Shown one piece after another: positions 1 through 9,379 of a stretch of 10,990 nt of DNA. The stretch lies in NCBI GenBank assembly GCA_036939975.1, contig JALLPB010001150.1:1-10990 (forward strand), given 5' to 3'. Numbering within the stretch: the stretch's first letter is position 1; the number at the start of each line of letters is the position of its first letter. Both the position numbers and the translations under genes were made by a program. Source of the DNA: Cyclostephanos tholiformis. Taxonomy: Eukaryota; Bacillariophyta; Thalassiosirophyceae; Thalassiosirales; Thalassiosiraceae. The notes below the pieces were generated by a model. The model was given only the letters and a program-made list of their open reading frames with translations. It did no database searches and was not told the DNA's origin.

Positions 1-145
1 AACCCTATTTTATGTTTTTTCAACTTTGAACAATTTTTCCTATTATTATTATTCAGATGTACTTTTAAGTATCTATCGTATGCTACCTACTACTATTTAC
101 CTACGTACCATAAAATCGTCACACACTCAACTCAACGGAGTGACC
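1..145 (+). promoter_or_regulatory. 5' leader of the TOG gene, possibly with a 5' intron end
   Basis: This AT-rich stretch lies upstream of the chosen ATG. A T-rich run and a TAT repeat (41-53) end in CAG at 54-56 and look like a 3' splice site, so the window may open inside a 5' intron. Just after it, ATG TAC TTT TAA (57-68) makes a three-codon uORF. The reading frame used by the gene stays open back to the left edge, with an in-frame ATG at 80 in a poor context (C at -3). The translation of 57-145 is hydrophobic and unlike what follows, so I read it as untranslated. No TATA box is convincing. Confidence 0.4.
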
Positions 146-3100
146 ATGGCAAACAACGGCGGTAAGGCAGAAGGAAGCTACCGGCGTCCAACCGCGAACA
201 CTTACTCCGGTGATCGCGGCGGTCCCGCCAAGGATGAAGCGCTATTGGCCGAATTGCGTGCCATCTCCATGAAGTCTAGCATAAGTCGTTTCGCGGAGGG
301 AAGTACGACCAATGACAATGGGTACGGCAACGGCAACGGAAACGAAATAATCGACAATGGCGGCAGTGCGGCGCCTTGCGGCGATGATGATAACGAAAAC
401 TCCTCGATTGTGAACGCGGTAGCCGACGGGGACTTCAATATGGTGGCGCACGGCAACGTTGAGAATGAAATGGGAGAGGGTAAGAACGCATCATTCGAAA
501 TTATGGGGGTGACGTCGTCTGACGATGGTATGGACATTGATATTATTGCAGATGTTGTATCGTCAGTGGAGGAGAGGAGCGATTGCCACGTTGTAGAGGG
601 AGGAGGAGACTTTAATTCCGCCCTGCCGCCGAATGCCATCACTGGCGATAGGGGAGGAGATGCGTTGGACGACGATTTGTTGACCGAGCTCAAGGCGATT
701 TCCAACAGGTCATCCGGTGGAAATCGCTTCGATGATGCACCTACCGATAACCTACTAATAGAAGGGAAGGATCCCGAGCGATCTGCTCTCCGGCCTCCCC
801 TAGGGTCCAGAGGAGCGAATGCCATACCTGACAAGAAGTCGCGTCCTTTGCCACCATGGAAGAGGGGGGGGGCGAAGCTGAAATCGGATGCTGATGAAGA
901 TAACATCATTGTGATTGCTGCCCCACCTGCACCAGCGGTGCTAGATCCCATGTTTTCAACAGAGGAAGTCGTACCAGTTAGTATCGCCGTCGATTCGCCT
1001 GTTTTGGCGCAAAAATCGACTATCACCGAAAAAGCTAACAACGAAATTATACCAGCCACGGAGCAGGGGGTTCGATCGAATCTTCCCAAAAATTTTGTTG
1101 GCGATCGGGGAGGATCTGCCGAGGACGCTGACTTGCTCGCGGAGTTACGAGCAATTTCAAATAAGTCCACCAGTACTAATCGTTTCGATGGCGACAGTGG
1201 CGATTCCAGAACCTCTATTACCCGTGATGACAATGCTTCGTCCTCCATCAAACTGAATAAAAATGACACAACCGTTACAGCAAAATCTAAGTCAAAAACT
1301 TCTGGTGAAGAAAAACAAAGTCGGCCGATACCTCCGTGGAAGCAACGATGCGCTGAGAAGACGTCGATGGCGGATGATGATGTCAATATCGTTGTCAAAG
1401 CTCCTTCAATTACCGCCCCCCTCGATCCGTTTGGGAGTGCCATGCTCGATGAATATGGCCCAGGTGAGAATGATGATGCATCTATTATCAGTCGAGCACA
1501 TCGGATAGTAGTAAAAACAACAAGACAGGACAAAAAAAAGACAGACGAAGTTGATGCATCCTTGAAACCCATACCTCCGTGGAAACAAAAAGGCAAAACG
1601 ACGAAATATCTTTCAAATGACGGTATTGATGCTGCTATTGCTGCTCCGCCTACCCCTTTCGAAGCCAGTTATGAAGTCGACGAAGACGAGGCTTTCTTCC
1701 CAAACAGCACCTCGACGACTTTAGCCGATGACACTCTACCTTCTATTAATACATTCACCGGAGACCGCGGTGGTCCTGCAGAGGACGCTGATCTTTTGGC
1801 TGAAGTAAGAGAAATATCGGTGAAAACTTCAAAATATAGATTTGACGACGATGTTGACACAGCTGATTCGATCATTGTCAATGGAAATTTAAAAGAATTA
1901 AACAAGCGACCTTTGCCTCCCTGGAAAGTAAAGAATGATACGTTTGAGGTGGATGCTACCATCGCAAGGCCAACCCTGCCTCATGCTATCGATAACGTGA
2001 TCGACTCTGAAAATGTGGCATCCGCGCTAAAAACCGCCCCTCCCCTTGCCGCCAGCGTGAATCCTCACAACACATTTCAAGGAGATCGTGGTGGTAGCGC
2101 AGAGGATGAAGCGCTTCTGGCTGAGTTGCAAGCTATTTCCATGAAATCGTCATCTAACCGCTTCGCTGGTGACGAGAATGGTGTTGAAGAGAGTAAAGTT
2201 GACCTTTCTGCTAAAAAGGACAGCGTCGCACCAGTTAGTGGCGAAAACGATGTCAATGTTGTGCCATGTTCGATGAAGTCCTCTGAATCCATCGGCATAG
2301 CTGACCAGGCTTCGAGGCCATTGCCACCTTGGAAACGTAAAGGCGCGAAGAAAGCCACGGTCGGTAATGATTTGGACGTGGTGGTTATAGCTACACCAGC
2401 CCCTGTGAAAGAGAACTCCAACAACGTAGGAGGGTTCCAACGGCCTCCCGTCAATACATATACGGGTGATCGCGGAGGTAGCGCCGAGGATGAAGAGCTT
2501 CTGGCTGAGTTGCGAGCTATTTCCATGAAATCGTCATCTAACCGCTTCGCTGGTGAAGAGGATGAAGCTAGCGCTGTCCAAATCCATGTTGACGGACATG
2601 TTATTGATCCAACGGCAGCGAGTATACCAGGCGAGGGCATACACGCCTGTATCAATGGCAGCTCCACCAGCATGCCAGTGCCTCCAATGGTGCCTCATGT
2701 GACACCTTGTTCCACTCAAGGTGGCGAAATTGGAGCACCTCATTCGAAGAAAGAAGACGAATTCATCATAACTCTTGAGGGCCTCGATGAGTCCCTGAAG
2801 TCATCAAACTGGCAAGTGAGAAGAGGTGAGCTTGGTAAATCTTTGCCTTATGTGCCACAGATTTTTTACACTGTCTCACACAATTGTTATCCACGAAGCG
2901 TCATATTTATTCCTTCACGAGAGAATGATGTCGCTCTTAATAGGCAGCGAGCCCATGAACCTACTGAATTCAGGAGGTGTTTACTCGTCACTTGACCAAG
3001 CTATAATCCACGCACTGAATGACAAAAATGCTGGTGCCCTCGATGCTGCGCTCACTTTATCTATCACCTATGCTGACACCTGTCAAAACGCTTGTTCCGA

Positions 3101-6100
3101 TGATGCTGCAAATCATATCATGATCTCACTTTTGAAGGGGCCTGCATTCTCGTCGACACGCTCCTCCACCCTCAGCTCAACGGAAGAACTTGTGTTAAAG
3201 TTAATTGAAATCGCCCCCGAAGGCTCGTCATCCATTCAAGACATAATAGATCTGATTCAAATGCATGGATTGAAATCAGCAAAACCCAAGGTGGTAATAT
3301 TTTCGGCGAAGCTCATTTTGAAAGCAATACAAATATTCGGGGCGAGCGTGCTCCCGATACCAGCACTGAAAGCCTCATCTCAAAGCCTAATCGCGCACTC
3401 AAATGCACAGGCACGCGAAATTGGAATCCAGCTTCTTGCTGAAACATGCCGAGCACTTGGCTCGAAGGGCCCATTGCAAAGTCTTATCGACAATCTGAAA
3501 AAAGCACAGCAGTCTCAGTTAGACTCTCTTTTGGAAATGGAAGATCGCGCAACTATCTATTTCAAGAGTTTACGTCGCAATAGGGAGAAACCAGTTACAA
3601 TGGATTCACCAGAAGAAGCGCTTGCGGCATTCAAAAAAGCTCAAGAAGAAGACGAAGCCAGAAGGCTGGCATCGAGACCCGCTATAAATTTGTTTCAAGT
3701 TTTACCTCAAACATGCTACAATGCAAAGATCAAGCTTGAGAAATGGTCTGAAAAGGTAGCTGCTCTTGATGCTCTCATTGGAGCCGGAGGTGAACAACCG
3801 TTTAAGCTGTGTCAACCTACGAGCTCGATTGATTATACTCAGCTGATTCGGGAGCTCACGAAACTTCTGAGCCACACACATTTTGCCGTTTGTAGTAAAG
3901 CTCTGGCAGCTTTTGGCATGTTGGCGGAAGGTGTCGGAGAGCAGCTTTTGCCCAATATGAGACCTTTGATACCCAGTTTCGTTGCTCTGTTCAAAGACAA
4001 AAAAGTCACTAATGCTGTTGCATCCTGCCTCGACAAAATGTTTGCAAACGTATTTAGCTTTGAACATTTGCTCGATAGTAACGCTCTCCCATCGTCGATC
4101 GATGAGAAGAAACAGAAAAATGCGTTAGTGCGGAGGAACTGTTTGGATTACCTCGCTCGCTGTATACAGTCGAGTGGGACCTACGGGACGCAAGGGGGTA
4201 TCACTGCCCAATACGCTAATGACCTCGCTAAACTTGCATGCGAATCATTGACAGACTCAGACGCAGCCACGCGGAAAGCTGGTGCTGATGTCTTGCGCAC
4301 TCTACTTAACAGTAAAGACGACTTCATTGTTTCGGTGGCGAAGAAAATTACTTCGTCGCTTCAAGCAACTAACCCCAGGGCGTTAAAATCCCTCGTGTTC
4401 CCAACAAACAATGGAATCGACCAGGCTAAGTCAAGACCGCGATCGGCTCCAGACAAGTCATTTACAAGAGCAACTGGTCAAGAAAAATCATCCGAACGAA
4501 GCAATAAAGTGACAAAGCCAAATGACAACATGCCTCGACCTTTTCCTTCTGGCCCTGGCGTTCCCGCAGAGATTGCTGACGACATGATTCTGCCTTCATT
4601 TGAAGACTCTGTTGGGAACATCAATGCTTTAAATATTCCCAAGTGGGGGGACGACATCGATAATGGGGGGATACTCGCTGGCATTCAATGTGAGTCTCAC
4701 TTAGAACCTTTTTATTTTTCTGCCATCCTTGTGTGGACTCATCAGATTTCTCCACTCTATTATGAAATCATTTATGGTAGCCTCAAACTGGAAGGCGAGA
4801 GTAGCGGCCTTGAATCAGCTTGAAGAATTTTACAGATACGCTGACAGTGAAAGTGCATTGCCTCATGTCCCTTCACTTTTTGTCGTGGTCAGAGATTGCA
4901 CAAAATCGTTCAATGACCTGAGTAATTTCAATGTCGCGAAGGCTATGCTGGAGCTATTTACTGTAATTTTTGGCATTTATTCAAAGCTTATACGAGTTCC
5001 AGATGGTGTTCTGTACGTCCCGGCTACGAAACTCGCCGTGGAAAAGATTGGTGACAGAAAACTCTATGACGTCTCGTCGTCGTGCCTACATTCAATCTGC
5101 ATCGCGAAAGATCCACAAAGAGTCCTCGCAGTAACTGTGAAAACGATTGTCGACGTAAAATCCCCCTTGGTGCATGTGGCACTTCTCGCTTGGTTCAAAA
5201 GATTTTGCCTTGATTTTGGCGCAGAATCACTGTCTACCGGCATTCAAGACAGTTTGTTATGGGTGTTAAAGGTAAGATGTCCTGAATTTTTCACTCATTA
5301 CTATTCTTGTGGAAGTGTCACCAACATGACTTGCCTTGACCAAAAATTCTAAGGAATGTGAGAGTAATAACTTGAAAGTTCGCGAGGCTGCGCTGGATGT
5401 CATTGGTGTGATGCATTCTCAGCTTGGTCCTATTCTGCAAGCATTTATCAAGTCGAAAGACATCCAATCAAGCACCATGTCAGTCCTCGAGAGAGTCATT
5501 TCTGATTGTCCACATGATGCAAAAACACAATTGACAGAGAGAATGTTGAGATGTGTCACGTTGTCAGTATCGAAGAATCCCTCTACTCAACCCAATTCAT
5601 CGTCCATTCTCTTAATACCTACTACTGATCTCGTGGCATCACTGAAAAGTGACTATCTTAGCCGCCTAAATTCAGCCCAAGGCAAAGTTGCTTGGAAGAT
5701 CCGACGTGATGCCTTGGACGAAATTAAAGTAATCGTCGACAAATGCGGCGGCCTCATCAAGACTAACGGGAGCTCATTTCCACCTTTGAAACAGTTGTTT
5801 TCAGCCCTGTGTTCACGGCTAAATGACTCACAGAGCAACCTGAAACCGGTCGCTGCAACGTTGATCGGTAGTATACTAAGTCACGTCGATGACGATTCGC
5901 AAGCTAAACTGGGCAGAATCGTATTTGTGGCCCTGCTGTCTGCTGCGATGAATGACATGAAGAAAACGATGCGTGAAGCCGCGGTATCAGCTTTGTCGGT
6001 GGGAACAGAGCGGTCGAGTCAGAATGGTGGAGGCACAAACCTCATAGCCATCGAGGGCTTAATCACTTGCTTAGAGTCGGCTCTGACAGAAGCTGCGCTA

Positions 6101-9043
6101 AAGTCTTCGGGACTGCCAGATGTTCTGTCCTTATTGAGTGATAAGTTGGATTCATTGTATTCCATAGAATCGACACAAAAGCAGCACTCTATCTTAGTTC
6201 ATACACAGCTGGCTAAAGTGATTGTTCTCTGTCTCCTGTCATCCAAATCAGAGACAAGGTCTGCAACGGATAAATTGTTGAGTACATGTACGAAGAGTGG
6301 AATTGTACCCATGGAAGACATTGATGATGAGATCAGAAAGCTTTTGCCGGCGCAGCAACGAATGGTGAGGTCCATTATTCCAAAGATTTCGAAGCAAGAT
6401 CAAGAGCTAGTTGATTCGTTCAGGCAGGCGTCATCTCGGGCGAGTAAATCTATTCGCCCCCTCTCTTCGAGTCAACAGCCAGTCCGGCAAATGACATCCA
6501 ATGGCAACCAACCTATTCGCCCTGGTACTTCGAGTCAACAACAAGTCCGACAAACGATAGCCAAAAGCATCCCAGTGCCTGCTGCTTTGTCAACCCATGC
6601 TGCTCCAGCTAGCGAGGCATATGATGAGGCCGACCCGTTGCATTGTAGCACGGCTAAGTCAACGAAGGAGCAGCGTTTATCGTCACTTTTCAGAGGCGAC
6701 CACTGGCCAGAATATCCCGAGGATCCGGGTGGTACTGCCACAATCCAAACATTGTGTAAATCTTGGTCTCAACTAGTATCGATCTCGTCAATTCAGGTGC
6801 TTTTTCCCACAAGTGGTATTCGATCCCATGAAGACGCCATGGGTGGTTGTGAGCTACTGACTCGATCAATAGAATATTCTGAATCATTTTTGCTCCAGCT
6901 CGACCTCATTTTCAAATGGGCAGCGTGCGCATTATTCTCAAGAGACCATACCTCTGGCTTACGTTCGCTTCTTGCCATGCTCCAACTATTGTTGAAACGT
7001 CTCAGTGAGCTTTCTTACGTCATGCAGGACTCTGAAGCGACAATTCTGCTTCCGTCAATTTTTGAGAAGGCTGGCGTTGCCAAGTCTCAATTTCGAGACC
7101 AATTTTTAGATTTACTATCATCAATCAGATCGGAAGAGCTATACCCACTCCAAAGGTATGGCTCAATCATATGCATGACAGTTGTTGCGAAGTCGAGGTC
7201 GAGTCGTGCTCGGTCTTTGGCGGCATCCGAATGCAATTCATGCATTAAAGCAGTTGGAACGGTCGCCATAGGCAGAAAAGGCGTGGAGATATTAGCAAAA
7301 GCGCTGAGTCTTGAGAAGGTGATAGATGTTCGCATGTCCTATCTTGATCTCTTCGATAGCGTTGTGCAGAAGTCCAGCTTAGAGAAGGTTCTGGAGCTTT
7401 GCACAGGTGACGCCATCACTGATAAGACAAAGGAGATGATAACTGATCGATGTTCCAAGCGTCCTTTGACGGCACCAGTACCCAATTATAGCCAATCCAT
7501 GAATCAAAACGACCCAAAGCAGTTAAGACAGAGAACACCATCGAGACGGAGTGGGACGCGAACTAGCAGTATTTCCCCGTGGGCAAGCAAAGGTGCCTCA
7601 GATGAACCCCTTTCTTCGTCGTCGGCAGTGACGGAAATATTGAAATCACGTCTTCAGCGTCTGAGAGATGAGAATCAGACGACGGAAAGATCACTCCTTT
7701 GTCCAGCACCGAAACCTTCAACCGAAATTGAGACGTACGATACGTACTTGAATGATATCAAAGCTATGATGAATGGCGGTGTCGAATCAGAGAAGGGCTT
7801 GCGTGCTATCCATAGACTGTGCTTGGCGGCGAAAAACACCACAGGCGAATCTTTGAATGCGTCTCAAATTGAAAATTTGAGGCGAGATATATCGTCGGAT
7901 CTGGACCTCTTCGTTGAAACGTTGGCCAACGCACTCAAGTTTGCTTTTGCGCACGGAGGCATGCAAGCTGCTTTGCCGCGTCCACTTATTGAAAAAACAG
8001 TGGAAGCGTTAACATATGTCTTTCGCACACCAGAATTCTCTACTGGTATCTCTCAACACGCACTTGAATGCTGCTTGCGGGAGGCTGTTCATGTTCTGCT
8101 CGACGATCGCCTCGATGCTTCCAAAGGAGCAAAAGCTGATGGTACTGGCGTCATTGTTAAAGCAATCAACAAGCTTGCAATGCGTGCAGCAGCGTCACCA
8201 CCTCGTGAAACAACTTTGTTGGCACTTATATCGCTACAGCGTTCAACAGTTTCTTCCGCTAATAGAAAAAAGGCTGATGAACACCAAGCTAGGGCATCAA
8301 GAGTATATACAAAACTATTCCACAGGGTTATGAAGGACGAATATGAAAAGAGTCCAACAAATCGCTTAAGTGACGTGGCGTTAGATGTGTTGTTGTACTC
8401 TTTGGATTGGTTACTCCAGACTGTGGAAGAAATTCGTCTGGCTGGAGAAAGGTATGAGCTTTTTAAGAATGCAGTAGACATGTCAGTGGATCTTATGGCG
8501 GAGCTTGTTAAGTGTAGAGGAGACTCTGTTCGACAAGCCCTGTTACAATTGAGATTACCGGATGATGGACTTGTAGTGAAGCTACTTGCTGAGAGTGAGC
8601 GTAAGATGGGATTGCACCATCCTCAATTCGTCTCTGTAGATGGATCTGATAGCAAAAAAGCGCGCTTTGCCGAGCTTGTGAACAACTTTGCTGAATTGGA
8701 AGATGGGTCTGATAAGCAGATTGCGTTGATCGCTCTAATTGACTTCAAAAGGGCAAATGATATCGATTTGGAAGCCAGTCTTTCACATTTATCTCCACAT
8801 TTCAAGGCATTTATTCTTGACCAGGTTGGTAAGGCGTCAAAAGAAAACTCAGTCGAGGATGCGATGGGCAGTTTCAATGAACGGATGAGGAATTTGCGTC
8901 TCAAAGTTGGGCAAGATCAAGTCGTCGAAGAACCGCTTGTTGCAGATAAAGCTGCCTCATTGAGGGCAAGACTTGAGGCGCTCAAGCATTCTTCTGGGGG
9001 AGTTGCAGTGATGGGTGGTTCGGAAGTCGTCACAAAATTGTGA
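146..9043 (+). CDS. XMAP215: XMAP215/Dis1/ch-TOG family microtubule polymerase with a repeat-box N-terminal extension (spliced, 4 exons)
   Basis: Exons are 146-2825, 2899-4689, 4781-5271 and 5354-9043; they join in frame to 2,883 codons plus TGA. The family binds tubulin through TOG domains and speeds microtubule plus-end growth. Five TOG domains can be traced by their W-x2-R first-helix signature and HEAT-like helices: TOG1 ~872-1108 (SSNWQVRRASY), TOG2 ~1160-1393 (LEKWSEKVAAL), TOG3 ~1484-1720 (SSNWKARVAAL), TOG4 ~1750-2000 (AWKIRRDAL) and TOG5 ~2080-2355 (LDLIFKWAACALF). Basic Ser/Pro-rich linkers lie at ~1394-1483 and ~2355-2410 and may touch the microtubule lattice. A helical C-terminal domain (~2440-2800) resembles that of ch-TOG and plant MOR1, and the tail ends in LRARLEALKHSSGG. 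Residues 1-870 are a disordered-looking array of short boxes. ATG 146 is chosen for its ACCATGG context; ATG 80 would add 22 residues. The family call is firm; domain edges are approximate. Confidence 0.9.
842..2335 (+). repeat. Five 'RPLPPWK' proline boxes between the GDRGG boxes
   Basis: Copies lie at 842-862 (RPLPPWK), 1322-1342 (RPIPPWK), 1565-1585 (KPIPPWK), 1907-1927 (RPLPPWK) and 2315-2335 (RPLPPWK). All are followed by Lys/Arg/Gly-rich residues. The [RK]-P-[LI]-P-P-W-K pattern is invariant at five of seven positions, while the codons differ between copies. The RxLPP core resembles proline-rich ligands of SH3-type domains, but the second proline step is replaced by Trp-Lys, so a partner cannot be named. 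Two copies fall between GDRGG boxes 3 and 4 and none between boxes 1 and 2, so the unit order is not strictly regular. Confidence 0.9.
893..2407 (+). repeat. Acidic-to-hydrophobic 'D-VVV-APP' segments following each PPWK box
   Basis: After each PPWK box comes an acidic run, then a short beta-prone hydrophobic run, then Ala/Pro. Copies lie at 893-934 (DEDNIIVIAAPPAP), 1373-1420 (DDDVNIVVKAP), 1616-1660 (NDGIDAAIAAPPTPF), 1943-1981 (FEVDATIARPTLP) and 2363-2407 (GNDLDVVVIATPAPV). They are looser than the other two boxes but always occupy the same place, 10-30 residues after Trp-Lys, so I treat them as the third part of one composite unit. Confidence 0.7.
2131..2556 (+). repeat. Near-identical DNA repeat pair (box 5 and box 6)
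   Basis: Bases 2131-2172 and 2515-2556 match over 42 consecutive bases, and the wider 92-base stretches 2081-2172 and 2465-2556 differ at six positions. The other four boxes have diverged strongly in synonymous positions. The offset is 384 bases (128 codons). Confidence 0.88.
2826..2898 (+). other. Intron 1 of the TOG gene (73 nt, phase 1)
   Basis: The donor is AG|GTGAGC and the acceptor CACGAAG|CG. This pairing is the one that joins the frames and restores W-x2-R-x3-Y (NWQVRRASYLFL), the hallmark first helix of TOG1. The acceptor has a weak pyrimidine tract. A donor at 2816 (CAA|GTGAGA) with an acceptor ending at 2921 also keeps frame but destroys the helix motif. The intron falls almost exactly between the repeat array and the TOG domains. 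Confidence 0.75.
4690..4780 (+). other. Intron 2 of the TOG gene (91 nt, phase 1)
   Basis: The donor is CAAT|GTGAGT and the acceptor TTATGGTAG|CC. Joining gives GILAGIQSSNWKARVAAL, which restores the start of TOG3. The other nearby AG (4744-4745) gives the wrong phase. A pyrimidine-rich run (4749-4760) lies upstream of the acceptor. Confidence 0.82.
5272..5353 (+). other. Intron 3 of the TOG gene (82 nt, phase 0)
   Basis: The donor is AAAG|GTAAGA and the acceptor ATTCTAAG|GA. Joining gives SLLWVLKECESNNLKVREAA, which aligns without gaps to the matching TOG3 helix of ch-TOG as I know it. A second acceptor nine bases downstream (AG at 5361-5362) also keeps frame and would drop ECE. CTTGAC at 5334-5339 is a plausible branch point. 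Confidence 0.8.
6452..6559 (+). repeat. Two-copy 63-base-period repeat in the TOG4-TOG5 linker
   Basis: Copies at 6452-6496 and 6515-6559 encode IRPLSSSQQPVRQ and IRPGTSSQQQVRQ. The shared DNA core TTCGAGTCAACA is identical. It lies in a Ser/Gln/Arg-rich, probably disordered linker between TOG4 and TOG5 (about residue 2021 onward), and looks like a local tandem duplication with no recognised function. Confidence 0.75.
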
Positions 9044-9124
9044 GGATGGTTATTACCATGATTTCAGTCGCAGTGCATACCTAGTTATTTTTAACAATAT
9101 TCATTACTTCACATAATTACCTTT

Positions 9125-9130
9125 TTTATT
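9125..9130 (-). terminator. Candidate poly(A) signal AATAAA for the sirtuin gene
   Basis: TTTATT on the + strand reads AATAAA in the sirtuin direction, about 250 bases beyond its stop codon. It would place the sirtuin 3' end inside the TOG gene's 3' UTR. Motif match only. Confidence 0.3.
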
Positions 9131-9206
9131 CTTGAACCTACGAATTCATTTTCGGTGCTCGTTTCATCCTCGTGGAACAATTATTATTACGGTGTGTCCT
9201 TGTACC

Positions 9207-9212
9207 AATAAA
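9207..9212 (+). terminator. Candidate poly(A) signal AATAAA for the TOG gene
   Basis: The hexamer lies 163 bases after the TGA stop, in AT-rich DNA. Two further copies at 9260 and 9329 are alternatives. Protists often use looser signals, so this is a motif match only. Confidence 0.4.
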
Positions 9213-9379
9213 ACTAGCTTCTTCCGCAGTGTTCGTTTCGTTCTTTGATCTGGTGCACTAATAAAAATCTTGATACCTAAGGTACTCAAACATCCTCACA
9301 GCACCCATTCTCCACTTATCCAAGAGTAAATAAATACCTTCGATTGAACGCCAGCCAATATCAAGATCCGAAGAAGCGG

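Larger units (their letters stand above)
209..2548 (+). repeat. Six-copy 'GDRGG / LLAELRAIS / RF' box array (protein-level repeat)
   Basis: Six 28-29 residue boxes lie at 209-292, 644-730, 1100-1186, 1760-1843, 2081-2164 and 2465-2548. Each starts with GDRGG, continues with an alanine and acidic residues, has a helix core close to LLAELRAIS, then a Ser/Lys-rich turn, and ends in Arg-Phe. Spacers between boxes are acidic and low in complexity, and differ in length. GDRGG and the final RF are invariant in all six, and LL-E-IS positions are also kept, so the boxes are under selection against a background of divergent spacers. The pattern suggests short binding modules on a disordered tether; the partner is unknown. 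Confidence 0.93.
9044..9379. other. Convergent intergenic region (two 3' UTRs)
   Basis: This AT-rich, 336-base stretch lies between the stop of the TOG gene and the stop of the sirtuin. AATAAA occurs on + at 9207-9212, 9260-9265 and 9329-9334. TTTATT at 9125-9130 gives AATAAA on the minus strand, about 250 bases past the sirtuin stop. If these are used, the two 3' UTRs overlap. No coding or RNA gene was seen here. Confidence 0.6.

Noticed and set aside
26..145. Extension of the TOG protein to a TTG at 26
   Set aside because: Nuclear genes rarely start at TTG. The residues are hydrophobic and unlike the rest, and ATG 146 has a strong context.
202..1596. Long open frame on the minus strand (464 codons) opposite the box array
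   Set aside because: Its repeats are exact shadows of the plus-strand boxes, and its composition (Ser/Pro/Leu runs) follows from reverse reading. The plus-strand frame continues through splicing into a conserved protein; the minus frame has no recognisable domain.
2077..2673. Minus-strand open frame of 198 codons
   Set aside because: Antisense shadow of boxes 5 and 6; no start context, no domain.
2816..2921. Alternative intron 1 (donor 2816, acceptor 2921)
   Set aside because: It keeps frame but removes the Arg and Tyr of the TOG1 W-x2-R-x3-Y helix, so it is less likely than 2826-2898.
6371..6382. SIIP, a match to the EB1-binding S-x-I-P motif
   Set aside because: Four residues occur by chance in a protein of this size, and this copy lies within what looks like the last helix of TOG4, not in a free linker.
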